Source: Nageia nagi
Taxonomy: Eukaryota; Pinophyta
Assembly: GCA_050084985.1 (NCBI GenBank)
Contig: JBITNC010000001.1
Location: 150,784,001-150,848,000, forward strand
Length of the DNA: 64,000 bases
Reading direction: 5' to 3'
Part shown: positions 46,950-59,500 of the stretch, piece by piece
How positions within the stretch are numbered: position 1 is the first letter of the stretch
Layout: each line of letters starts with the position of its first letter
Position numbers and translations under genes: made by a program
The notes under the pieces: generated by a model
What the model was told of the DNA's origin: nothing
What the model saw: the letters and a program-made list of their open reading frames with translations, nothing else
Databases searched by the model: none

Positions 46950-48144
46950 CACTACTACCAAAAGGTTAGTTATTATTAGAGTGAGTCTTAGAATAGTGAT
47001 TTTTTTAATGCCATTAGCATGAATAGGCATCATAATTGATTTTAGTCATTTTATTTCATGTTATGATGCTATAATTATTGCTAAAACTATTGCTAAATCT
47101 GATGCCAATTGTTGTTGCCAACTATTGCTAAAATTGTTCCTAAAGTTGATGCCAACTATTGATAGAACTATTGCTAAGGTTGATTCTAACTATTGCTAGA
47201 ACTGTTGCTAAGGTTGATACCATTTAGCATGAGCCATAGCATCAAGAGGCACTAAATGAGAAAATGAGCACATAGATCATCAAGAAACACATATAAAATA
47301 TCCAAAATTTAACATAATCACATGGTTATGACTTCTTTGAAGACTTTAAAAAATGGATGTCAATCACATATTATGGTTGTGAATGCCCTAATATCATGAA
47401 CACAAATGAGTTCCTTTGAAGGTAAAATGGAGGGATATTTGTAACAGGATTTATACATACATTTAAGACTCTAATAAAAGCATATTTCTATCAAATTTTG
47501 TTGTTGTGAATAGCCTGGCAGACATGTATGAAAAATGTAGAAGCATAGATAAGACACACATGATCCAATCAAATCACCTTTTTATCATCCTCAAAGCACA
47601 CACCACACTAGGATATTTTCAACAAGGTTTATACATACATCAAATATTTTAAAACCAAATTTCTATCAAATGTTTTGGCTATGAATGCCCTTGTAGACAT
47701 GTATGCAAAATGTGGAAGCATAGAGAAGGCACATAATTATTTTCCAAGATGCATGATGTAAACATAATTTCATTAAAATGGTTTAACAAGTATGCCCTTA
47801 AACTCTTTAATCTAATGAAGCACTTGGGAACCAACCCAAGTAATAACATATCTTGTGTGTATAGTGTAAACCTTATGCATGTATCAACTTTTTGATGCTA
47901 TAGTTGATACTAGAGACTTTTTAACACCAAGGAATGACACAATATGATTCTATAAGTGATGCTAAATGTATCTTATCCTAACACCTTATGTGTCTACATA
48001 TAACACCAATAGTGTTTCCTTGTATAACATGGTAATTAGCATCAATTATGGTGTCAGAGCATGAGAATGTTTTTTTTATATACTACAATTCAATGCCTAC
48101 ATTGACATTAAACACTTATAATGTAGTAGTTCTTGGTGTAGATG
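46950..48144 (+). mobile_element. CACTA-like insertion carrying PPR gene fragments
   Basis: About 1.2 kb interrupts the D protease at aligned codons. Its left end is CACTACTACCAAAAGG. Its right end, TTCTTGGTGTAGATG, is a diverged inverse of that, consistent with CACTA terminal repeats. Internal repeats of an ACTATTGCTAAAAC-like motif near 47075-47215 could be subterminal repeats. No transposase is seen and the flanking trinucleotides do not match (TAT/TTG), so the class is tentative. That it is an insertion is better supported than what kind it is. Confidence 0.55.
47330..47870 (+). pseudogene. Pentatricopeptide repeat (PPR) gene fragments
   Basis: PPR proteins bind organellar RNA. Three blocks show the hallmark of PLS-class plant PPR proteins: HIMVVNALIS near 47365-47400, VNSLADMYEKCRSIDKTH at about 47507-47560, and AMNALVDMYAKCGSIEKAH at about 47678-47734. 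ALKLFNLMKHLGTNPSNN follows at about 47790-47840. Each motif block is preceded by a diverged YIHT-type helix. Spacing between motif blocks is shorter than the usual three-repeat period, implying internal deletions. Frameshifts and stops rule out function. It lies inside the insertion that splits the element D protease. Confidence 0.85.
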
Positions 48145-48522
48145 TTGGGGTTTAATACTTATCCTCATTCATTACCTTGCCAACTTGGGTGGGTGAGCAA
48201 CATGACAAAGATGCAAGTCACACACCAATGCAAGTTAGGGTTTTCCATTCATGTTAATTATATTGATAAGGTTTAATTTGATTTTGTACTTGTTGATGTT
48301 GTTGGAATAGTGTTGGTTAGTCCTTATTTGTTTTATAGGGATGTTATATACTATAGAAACAAGAATAAGTGTCACTTTATTAAGGAAGGTAGTAAATTTA
48401 TAGTAAGGTCTCATATGAGAAAAATTGCAAAGTTTTCTCTCATGGTGAGAAGTATGAAGGATATTATCAATGCTTCTAAAAAAATAACACTTGTGATAAT
48501 AAAACATCAAAGGGAAAATTAA
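48145..48522 (+). pseudogene. Protease of D, C-terminal half
   Basis: Resumes with LGWVSN, VTHQCKLGF, YIDKV and VLVSPYLFYRDVIYYRNKNK, matching LGWVNK, VTQQCKLQF, YIDEV and VLGSPYLWERDALFYRKKNK in element C. A 70-codon open block (48310-48522) covers the last part. RT should follow but does not. Confidence 0.85.
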
Positions 48523-48839
48523 CCATTAGTTCAAGCATAATATGATCAAATTATGGAAAGGCAAATCCAAGATAAGAAGAGTAAAAAGGAGGTGTCTCAT
48601 AAGGGAAGTAGTCCTAACAAAAGAAATAAAAAGAGAAAGAAGAGTGGGAGTACAAAAAGATGTATAATATCACCACCCATATATGTTTGTTGATGGATTT
48701 ATTCCATATAATTCTTGGATGATTTCAACACATACAAAATGGGGTTAGCAATGGTATGAATTTCTTTGGGGAACTACTATTACTCATTACTATGTCTTGT
48801 AGTCATTTGGAGACCAAATGCCTTCTCATTAGGAAGGTA

Positions 48840-49775
48840 TGATCCAAAATTGGATTAGTAATAAAGTAAGGATCCTAGCACTAATGCTTGTTTGAGTATA
48901 AAGGCTTAAGGGAGCACCAACATTAGGATTCCTTAAGAATTCGGGTTTTGCACTTTAGTGTATTATGGAGAGAGGTATTTGATTCATCTAGGAAAGTTTG
49001 GAAACTTGATCAGACATGTTCTACCAAATGGTCCTTGACTTGTTGAATCAACTAAAGACTTGACTTGCATAGCCTTGACCCAACTATGACCTGGATTACT
49101 ACACTAAAAAATAATGCTAACATTGAGTTGAGCATCGATACTAGGATTATTATAAATCTTTTCCTTTAAAATTTTGGATTTGAACTTAAATATGATTGTA
49201 ATATTTTTTGGTTTCTTTTTTTTTTAAATTTCCACATAATTATCTTGATGCAAACATTGATCCACCAAAATGTATTCATGAAGTTGAAGCAATTTTGTGC
49301 ATTTTAAAACTAGTTATTGGCAATTGGAAAGTCATGTAAATATCCAAGAGGCTTCAATTTTTGTAAATATACATTCCTATAACTTATTTAGCAATGAATT
49401 CTTGCATTATCCATGCATAGAGAAGATAGGTGAAATGGATAGTAATCATCTTTCATGTTTTCATACAATAGAGAGTAAATTTGTTGTATAAGAAGGTCAC
49501 TGGGCATGGTGTGGAGAACAAAAGGCTACCTTGTGATTATAAAGTTTTATTATGCAATCAAAAGATCTAAATAATCTTGATTCTGATTACAATTTATTTT
49601 TTCTTCTTATCTTGATTTAATTGTAGTGAAAACACTATTTCTTATTATTATTTTTGGGATAGTCATTGCATTTGAGTTTGAAAGCATAGATTGTTGAATA
49701 AAGAGAAAATATAATTCTTAAGATCTATATTTGCATATCCTTTGAAATCCATAGGCTTAAGGTGATCATAGATCA
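48840..49775 (+). repeat. 3' LTR of D
   Basis: 936 bp, TGATCCAAAATTGG to AGATCA. Contains about 100 bases near 49555-49670 that the 5' LTR lacks. Confidence 0.85.
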
Positions 49776-51188
49776 AGTCTTGAGTTTTATCTACATCAAA
49801 TATTGGGATAGAAGAGGAAATAGGTTTTCTAGTAAGTTAATTGGTTATTTTAGGAAAATTATTTTTAATGTCCCTTAAACCCAATGGTTTGTAGTATGTA
49901 TCAAATTTATCCAAAGATAAATGTATATCATTTATATATTTAAATTATTATTTTAACATATATTAAGATTCATAATAAAATTACCAAGTTTATTTTACTT
50001 ATTTTATTTTAAGAATTCACGGATTAGGTTATAATGACAATTATTATTATAGATTTGTCTAATATCTTTGTAAAATAGGCAAATAAAAAGAAAATGAGTT
50101 ATATTTTATGACATTTAGATTACAAAATTCACAAATTATTTTTTCCATTGTGCTTTAGGTATATTCCATGTTTCATTATGTGGTTCATGTGGATTCATTC
50201 TTAATTTTGCAATCATAAGTTTCCTTTTGAGATTGATAATTTATATGGATAAAATGGATGCTCAAGTATTCATTTGATGTGTTTAAAGTAGGTTGTATTC
50301 ATTTTATTTTTGATGTTTGAAAATTGAAAAATCATATTTAAAGTGGGTGCAAATATATTCACATTGAAGTTTCCATTTTCCCCTCCTACCCCTTAGAAAT
50401 TGGTGATATTTAAAGATTGTTTATAGGTCCTACAAAATAGTAGATTTAAAGGGATGTTAATGTTTCATTAGATATTGTTGATAGCTCTTACAAAATAGTG
50501 AAATAAGTCATCTTATTTTAATTAGAAAGTAATTTTTGGTATATTTTGAAATATATCAAGTCTTAGACTTATTACATCTTTTTTTCAATGATAAGAAGCT
50601 ACAAAAATGAAGTGTTACATGATCCTTTAAAACTCTAGAAGGACTACTCATTGATGCATTAATATTGAACTTGCTAGGGTTACATATTTTGGTTACAATA
50701 TAATGATCTTATTTTCAACCTTGAATATTAGGTGAGCTCCTTGACTCTCCATATGTAGACTTCTTGGTTTCAATCAAACCTATTGGATTTTTTTACTTTG
50801 AACACCCCTTGCTACTTTTACCCCCATCTACTTCTCTCTCTTACACATTAGAGTTCATGAGGCACTTCCTTACTAGTTTATATGTATTTTTATATAGTCC
50901 TATTAACCATTATTTTGGTCACACATACACATTAATATTAATTTTCAAATTATTAGCTTACATATACAATCTAACTCTTTTATCTACCTTTTAAAACTTA
51001 CAAAGTTGAATAATATTATAACCAAATTTTACCAAATTGATTATAGATGCACTTAATCTTCCTCTTGATGTGAATTTATCAACAAATCTTATGAGACAAT
51101 GATCTAGGTCTTGTTATGTCAAAAATTTATAAATTTTGGGAGAAGTAAGTGTAGAGTCCTTACATGCATTAGGAAATTTGATGTGGAT
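49776..51188. other. No gene seen
   Basis: AT-rich sequence without domains. 50400-50480 repeats a phrase also present at 44225-44270 (ATAGGTCYTAYAAA...AAAGGGATGTTAA-like), probably shared old repeat sequence. Confidence 0.5.
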
Positions 51189-51193
51189 TTCAT

Positions 51194-52297
51194 TGTAATG
51201 TTTCAAATTATAAAAATTAAGAAATTATACAAATTGCATCAAGATATGAAGAAAATACCAAAAAATGGATGCTAAGAGGATCAAATCTAAATATATTAAT
51301 TCTCATCAATCAAGTGCAATGCACAATAAGCTTCCAAAATAGCACCTAAAGCTGTATGGACTTCTCCATGATGCCAAAATGTAAAAATGATGGCCAAAAT
51401 GGTTGTATGTCTAGCTAATTGGCCAAATTTGATGTTTCCACAAACTCTAATTCCTCCTGCAAGGTTGACATCAAGTTGCTAGGGCCTCTAACCATAGATC
51501 TAAATGTTGAATGTTGAAGAAGGCTTCTCCAAGTTGAACAAATTGGTAAAAGATTTAGTAGGAGCTTAATGAGTCTCCATTAAGGGCACAAAAGCTTGAT
51601 GAGGCTTCTAATCCTTATTAGGACACTAAGAGCTTAATCAAGATCCCTAATCCAATAGTAAACAAGGTTGATGATCAATTCCAAGAAGAAAATGAGTAAT
51701 AATGTTGAAGATAATCCTCCATAAGTGCACTTCCCTCTTTATAGCAAAACAATCCTCTAGTGAGATCTAGATCTCACCTAGGAATCATTCCAAGGTGGAT
51801 GTCTCTCGTAGGATCACCAATGTTACCTTGATATCCCCACAATGATGTCTTGATATATTCATTAAACATATTACATGATACATCCACATTTGCACACCAA
51901 TGATCTCCCTAGGATTACAAATTTAAATTAGAACTCCAAACTTAGTTTCACTATTACAAGATGATAATCTAAATACTACAAAATACAAGAAATGACTCCT
52001 ACACATCCCTAGAATAAGAATGTATCACTCTAAGAGGCCTAATGAGACCATTACAAATGATTATGAATATATCCCAAGAAGGGGATGTTATAGGGAAATA
52101 TTTTAGTGGAAGATATTTTTGAATTTTCATGTGCACATGATATATAATTGTGGGCTAGGAGGTGAACTTCAAAGTGCAATATCTCTTTCATTTATTAATG
52201 AATCCCATTCATCCATTATAAAATATTAATCATCCATCCAAGGCATATGGAAAAAGTTATACCTTTTATAAGATCTTTCCAATTTTGGAACATTACA
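51194..52297 (-). repeat. Element E LTR, 3' copy
   Basis: 1,104 bp, TGTAATGTTTC to GGAACATTACA on the plus strand. Confidence 0.93.
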
Positions 52298-52312
52298 AGT
52301 TTTCCCCTCCCA
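52298..52312 (-). other. Polypurine tract of E
   Basis: The minus strand reads GGGAGGGGAAAACT touching the 3' LTR. Confidence 0.8.
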
Positions 52313-55300
52313 AAACTACTTCCCCTTAAGTAATGGCAACATGAACTCTTCATCACCATGCTACAACCAATAATGATCCCAAGGTTACAAGTAAATTTTA
52401 AATAAGACCCAACATGCTAAATATGTTCCAATTCATCATTCCAAATATGTACTCTCTTCCCTTTTTTAAGAATAAATAAGGGTGAAAGGCAACATCAATA
52501 TCCATATATGCTACAACTAACTCCTAAAACTATTCATTAAAATGTGAATACAACATAAATTCAATTAAATACTTATAGCCAAACTTCATCAAATTGTTAT
52601 TATCTTTAATGTTTAACCAAGAAGTATACATTAGATTTACCAACATAGGCTCATCAATCCCTTTTCCCACAAAAATACAACTTTGAATATCATAATGAAA
52701 ATAATCTTATTCATCATGAAAGACACCTCCTCAATCTTCATCAAGCATGCAATGTCAAACATTATGAAGTCTCATCCAAATAGGGGAAATACCTCAATCA
52801 TTTTTTTCACATGAAACCTCAAGAATTAGCAAGAATACAACCCTAAAATCCATAGAAAATGCATCTACAATAGTTATAAAAATTGCATCTCAAGTAGTTC
52901 CAAATGATGGGATAACAACATCTCCTTTTATTAAATAAAATGTGATAGTTGTAAAGAACTCGAACCAGATACAAAACATAACTCTCCTACCTTCAATATC
53001 ACTTTACCAATAATCTTAATCATCATAAAAAATAGCTTTCCAATCATCATAAGAAAATCATCATTCTTACGAAAAACTCATCCAATATGGGAGAAACTAT
53101 CCCAATTATTAGGCCAAGTTCAACTCCAATTATGATAAAATTTACAACCTCAATACCCATGTAATTTACAACTTTCATTATCAATAATATGATCACAAGT
53201 TTTACCAACCATGCTACTTCAAATATTGGCATCCATACGACCTTAGTAAAAATTAAAAGTGCAGCCCCAAACTTCATGCCAAACACTGCCAAAGATATCA
53301 TTTTCAAAAAAACAACAATCTTGATTACCATAAATAGTTCCAAATAATGTACAAAATCATTCTCCCATCAATACACAAATGTAGCCATGGACAACATTGA
53401 AATAGTCTTCATCCATAAGGAAAATGCATTATTGGTTAGTTTAAAAAAATAACCAAAATAATCTTCAACAAGATGAGAGATGCCATCCCAAACTTCATGG
53501 AAAGTGAAGTCAAATTTCCCATCATGGTTGTCCCAATTGTCTCTAATGCTATATTTCCAAAAGTAAACAAGGAAGAAACTCTAAAAATTATCAAAAACAC
53601 ATGCCCATACTTCATCAAGGAAGTTGCCTCAAATAACAACCATAGTGTAGTCCAAAACTTTACAAAAACATTAGTGAACATCAATGATACTATTATCCTA
53701 TATGATACAAATGTAGAGGTATTCCAATACCATATCAAAATTGCATCTATGTGTACCATCCAAATCATGGTTTCAAAAATGAATGTATTCTTATACATCA
53801 ATGGTGACTCCTCCCCCCAATATCAAGACCTCCAAAATACAACAATGTATTATCATAAAAATCAAAATTTATGGCATACATTGTTGTAATATCTCTAAGG
53901 CTGCTCCATTCCTCTATATGGATCAAGAGTGACTCTAAGGAATGGAAATTCCCCACACTCTCCCAAGGTCTAAAAAAAATGGAATGAATCTCCTAGAAGT
54001 TCAAGATTAAATTTTTAGAACTCCTTGATGTCTCCCCTAATCCTCCATCATCTCTAAGTGCCAAAATACCTGAATCCCAAAGAGTATGTTCATTACAATC
54101 CTTATGAGTGATTTATTATTCATACACATCATTCTCCAAACTAGGAGAGCTAAAACTAATTTGTATACTCCTATCCAAAGGCTTAGCTTGGAGATATAAC
54201 CCATATCCATCCAAACAAACATCACAAACTGATTTGGAATTTCATATACTTGTCTATATCATGCTCTTCTACCATAATCTTGTCATCTCCATTAACTATA
54301 TCATCAATATGTAGAGGTACATGTAATTCAAAGGAAACATTTTGGGACTCTACTATGCATACCTCATGTGGTGATGCAATTTATTTCTCCACAATTTCTT
54401 ATTTGCACTTTTCCTGAAAAATGATCACCTCTATGATATCTTTTTTGCAAAACTCCTATTTTTCTTCAAGATCCATTCTTTTGGCTGCAAAAATATATGA
54501 ATGATTATATGTTGGTTTCTCTTGTTGATCCTTTTTCATTTTCTCAATTTTAGTTCTTGGTGTAGAATCTCTTGATAGCCACCTAAAGAAGATTTTTTTA
54601 AAGCTCTCTTCTTTTTGAATGGTTGGTTGTTATAGGATTAGATATGAACTTTGGTTGTAAATCTCTTCTCCCTTCATACCACATAAATGAACTATTTTCA
54701 TAAAAATTAGAACTGCTTTCATACCTTTTCAAAGTTTCATCATGGTGGATCCAAGTCTCATAATGGTGTGAATGATGCCTTAAAGGGTTGGCATCCCTCT
54801 CCAAGGATGAAATCTCTTGTATTCAGAGCTCTTCACTCCTCCATGACCTTACTTTTTTTCCAAATGCTCCAAACAATTCTCAAAATTCATTAAACCCTAA
54901 ATTATTTTGAATTCTCTTTGTATTCCCAAAATATTCCATTAAAATCCCATGAAATTACTTGATCTAGATCATCCTCTTGTCTAGTAAGAAATATGGGGGC
55001 TTAGATGTCCTAGGCAATGGTGATGGATGGCTAGCCAAAAGAATATCCTCCTCTCGAATCTCTTGTAAATTCTAATATATGCAGAAAAGGTCCACCTCCT
55101 ACCAAATCTTACTTCCACATAGATCTTATTTTATGAAAGTATGGAAAAATTCTTTGCTCCAAATCTGGCATAGCTTTGTACTCCATTGGCTAAGAAAACA
55201 TTACTATAGTTGCATTAAACCCACATATTGGATGAGAATCTCCCCTATGCATATCATCAATAAATTTCTTTACTAAATATATTATTACATATAATTTCTC

Positions 55301-55363
55301 AATTCTTTCCCTATATCTGATTGATATGTCTCTCTCCATCTCCATAGGCCAACAAGATCTCTT
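52313..55363 (-). other. Interior of E, no recognisable domain
   Basis: Repetitive and AT-rich. Several open frames exist on both strands (the longest is 53473-53889 plus, 138 codons), but all look like products of composition: Ile/Asn-rich on one strand, Phe/Ile/Val-rich on the other. In the element's sense direction a 61-codon frame starts beside the primer-binding site (55375-55190, MVSKKRSCWP) and a 68-codon His/Ser-rich frame lies at 54804-54598. Neither resembles gag. Confidence 0.5.
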
Positions 55364-55374
55364 CTTTGATACCA
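55364..55374 (-). other. Primer-binding site of E
   Basis: The minus strand reads TGGTATCAAAG two bases from the LTR. Confidence 0.8.
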
Positions 55375-55376
55375 TT

Positions 55377-56505
55377 TATAGTATTCCAAATTATAAAAAT
55401 TTCATTAGGATATCAAGAAAATGCCAAAAATGGATGCTAATAAAACTATATATGAATATACTAATGCTTAAGGAGTCAAATAAAATACATAATAAGCATC
55501 TAAAATGGCCCTTAGGGATGTATGAACTCCTTTAAGATGCTAAAATACAAAGATAATGGCCAAAATGTTTGAACGTTTACCTAATTGTTCAGATCAGTGT
55601 TTCCATAAACTCTAAATCTTCCTCTAAGGTTGAAATCACACTGATAGAGACTCTAACCCTCATATATGAATGTTTAATTTTGAATAAGGCTTCTCCAAGT
55701 TGTATGATCTAGTAACATATTTGACATGAGCTTAATGAGGCTCTACCAAGGGCATAAAAGCTTGATGAGGCTTTTAATCCTTCTTAAGACACTAGGAGAT
55801 TGATGAGGCTCATCAATCCATTAGTAAATAATAATGGTATCCAAGTATAAGAATAAAATGAGTAACATTATCCAAGATAATCCTCTATAAGTGCGCTCCC
55901 CTCTTTATAGCAAAATGCCCCTCTAATGAGATCTAGATCTGACCTAGTAATCACTCCAAGGTAGAAGCCTCTCCTAGTAACTCTAACATTTCCTTGGGAT
56001 CCCCATAATTATGTATTTATATCTTCATTAAGCATATTACATGATACATCCTCCTTTTTTCACTAATGATTTCCTTGGATTACAAATTTACCTTGGAGCT
56101 CCAAATGTAGTTTCATTATTACAAGATGACAATCTAGATACTATAAAATACAAGAAATAACTCCTACACATCGCTAGAATAAGAATGTCTCCCTCTAAGA
56201 GGCCCAATGGGACTATTACAAATCATTATGACTACATATCCCAAGAATTGGTATGTCACATAAGAAAATCTCTTTTAGTGGAAGATATTTATGAATTTTT
56301 GTATGCACACAATATATAATTTTGGGCTAGGAGACAAACTTCAAAGTGCAATATCTCTTTTGTTTCTTGATTAAACCCCATCATGTAACCTATCAAGATG
56401 AATTGCAAGAGGTATTATATCCATTCCAAAATATGAATCATCCATCCAAGGCTTATGGTGAAAGTTATACCTTTTATAAGATCTTTCCAATTTTGGGACA
56501 TTACA
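55377..56505 (-). repeat. Element E LTR, 5' copy
   Basis: 1,129 bp. Its left end, TATAGTATTCC, differs from TGTAATGTTTC only by transitions, consistent with methylated-cytosine decay. Confidence 0.93.
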
Positions 56506-56510
56506 TTCAT

Positions 56511-59500
56511 TTTAAGTTAAGTAGAAGTCAAAAGGTCTTAAATGTCCCATAAAAATACTTAATTTAGAAAAATAAAAATACTTATAATGAAATGATGATA
56601 TTCCTTGAATTGGAACATAAGTTACCTTTTTTAGGCTTTGGGATACTTTTAAATAGTATGTTTATTCTCATAAGTATTATTCATCTAGTTTTGCTTTTAA
56701 TAACCTTACATTAGGTTACACAAAGTTAGCTAAGATAGATAACACTATATTTTAATACCCTCATAATATTTGTGAGGAGAAAATTAAAATTTCATCAATG
56801 GGTGATTTACATTAAACCGAAATTTCTTTAATGATTACCTACATTGCAAGCTCCTCTTAAAGATATTAATACTCAACCAAGGACAAAAGATAAAATAATT
56901 TCCAAATTTGTTGGTTTATATTGTAAAAATATCCTTATTATGGTTAAACCAAAAAACACACCATCCTTTAACATGTTCATGAGATATACAAGCTCATAGC
57001 CACACCTTTTCTTGAGTCAATCAACATTGTGAATACCAAGTTTACAATGCTACACATGTTCAAACATATATATGACCTTATGCCATATCTTTAATGTTCA
57101 TAATTAGACAATAAGAGTTTTCAAATTCAAGAATAATAATCTTTGTTAAGAATAATTAACAAGTACATTGCATGAATGCATCCATGATCATCCCTACATT
57201 ATTAGTAACATTTACATTTATTAATATGAGTAGAAGGCTCAATAGTGGCTCACAGGGTTTTTTACCTTGAAAATTTAAAAGTAACTTTCTTTCAAAGATA
57301 TATTCAATATGAATAAGTTAACAATTTCATCATAACCATCACCATTATTATTATTTATGGAGGGAATGATACATAAATAAATATGAAGAAAACATAATAA
57401 ATAACTTGTAATGTAGAAAAAAGTTTCATTAGTTACTCCAACTCCAAGAGCCATGTATGTGCTAGGATCACATGGAAAAACCCTTAGCAAGGTATGCACT
57501 TAAATATTTTGATGTCTAAAAGGTTTTATGATGCAAGATAATCTCTTCTTAAAATTTAAATCATATCCACATTTTTTTTCATACTTAGTTCAATTAACTT
57601 CTTGTATTTGTTCTCCTCACATATTTGTATGTTGTACATTCACACTTTCATCTGGAGCCTCACACATCCATCACACCCTTGCATTTATCACTTTTTATTT
57701 GTACTTATTTTCACACTTTCATACTTAACTCTCACATTTTGTGTCATGGTCCATCCCATGAACCATAGTCCTAATACTTTATGATTTATAGTATTAATAC
57801 TTTATGACTTATAATATGTTTGATATATGGATATATATACTAAGTTGATATTTTTAAATTACTCTATGATGATATTGGTTGATGTATTGATTAATTTAGG
57901 GTGATTATGATGGATATCATAACTATTGAATGATGAATTTATGATGCATTGTTTTACATAAGCATATATGATTGTTATACCTTGAGAACACATGTATTGT
58001 TGATTTCATATGATTTAGAAATCATTATTTAGAAAATATAATAATGGATATTAGTTCAAAATAATTATAATTCATTGATATGGTATTTTGTATCACTTTA
58101 TCTTCATTCATCTATAAGTGCGTATTGCATGAGAATTCATGTTTCAACATATATGAAATAATATTGAGATCATTAATCAAACTGCATTTTCATGAAACTA
58201 AACTAAAACATGGAACTCTAGAAGTCTTGACATCACACCATTACATATTGTATAAGGAAAAGAGTCATTATGAGATTCATATTTATGCATTACAAATTAT
58301 AAAATCTTACATTCCAATATATGCTCTACCATAATACATGAAGGTTTAAGTGTATACCCAAACCTAAAACATAAGGTCAAATTTTATATCATTGGTATTT
58401 TATTCATAACAAACACTATTATAACCAAAATAATAATTTATTAAGGTTATTTAAGATATTCAATTTAAATAAATAATGAAAAATAATAGCAAATAACAAT
58501 AACATGAAATATTACAATGATCTTAGATGACCTAATTGACCTTGACCTATCAAACTTGGATTAATAAAATATACAAACCTATATTTTACCTATTACAATG
58601 ATCAAAGGTGATATCTGGCTCAAATATGATTGATGACATAAATCTCCACACAATGGAGCCATCGAACTATCCTCAACCCAACAATGTTACTAAGAATCCA
58701 ACATCCCCCAACTACCTTTCCAAAATACCTTGCAGTTTCCTTCATTGTTGTCAACATCCCTTTGATGATTAGAATATCATTCACAATTAGCTTGGAAGAA
58801 TCATAATATTGCAAAAATTAGAGTATAACAAAATCTAGATATGATAGGTGGCATCAAGAGACACCAATCAAAGGACCAAAGTATGTTACCACTTATCAAG
58901 GATTCTAGATCATGTCATGATTTCTTATGCAAAACACTTCCACCTCTATCGATAGTAGGTCTAGTGCCAAGGCTCCTCCTTGGGCTTATGGTGCATATGG
59001 GCTAAGAATCCTTATTGGACTAATCTCCAAACTGACCTATTATCATAAACATAAACATAGGTAAGTGTGCACAATGAAAAGAGCATTAAATCACTTAAAT
59101 AAATAAATAATTATAAATACCTAAAAGTTGTATTTTAATAAAATTAATATTTCATTTTAGGTGTCAGCAAATGCCCCACTTTGAATATGGTTTGATTCTT
59201 TGGGGAAAACAGATAATCAAAGCATAAATTCAATGTATAACAAGATCAAGTAAGAAAATACCCCCTAAAAAAATATATTCACAATGATAGCTTTGGATGA
59301 ATTGGTTTTTAACTATATTATGCCCCCTCTTTAGCTTGGTTCCAACATGATGAACCACTCAACATAGAAGCAACCCAATACAAAGAAAAATGGACCTATA
59401 ATCCACTTAAACAAAAAATATTTTTCACAAGATATCTCAAATATAGACATTAAATATCATATCACACATATATTATGGAAGAACAAGATACCAAACCTAT

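Larger units (their letters stand above)
44486..49775 (+). mobile_element. Gypsy-type element D, gag-protease only
   Basis: LTRs at 44486-45692 and 48840-49775 start TGATCYAAAATTGGATTAG and end AGATCA. A primer-binding site follows the first. The interior has gag, a protease split by an insertion, and no RT or integrase. Its gag and protease resemble element C, and its LTR ends are of the same TGATC type, so it belongs to a related lineage. No convincing target duplication is left, partly because of the tandem duplication at the left boundary. Confidence 0.85.
51194..56505 (-). mobile_element. Element E, complete LTR element without pol (LARD-like)
   Basis: 5.3 kb with a perfect TTCAT target duplication (51189-51193 and 56506-56510). 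LTRs at 51194-52297 and 55377-56505 have inverted ends TGTAATGT and ACATTACA. The primer-binding site (55364-55374) and polypurine tract (52298-52312) put it on the minus strand. The 3.1 kb interior shows no RT, integrase or protease motif. Non-autonomous, presumably mobilised by a related Gypsy element sharing the TGTAATGTCCC terminus. Confidence 0.92.

Noticed and set aside
53473-53889. 138-codon plus-strand frame inside element E
   Set aside because: It lies antisense to the element, has Ile/Asn-rich low-complexity composition, overlaps an equally long frame on the other strand, and resembles no family.
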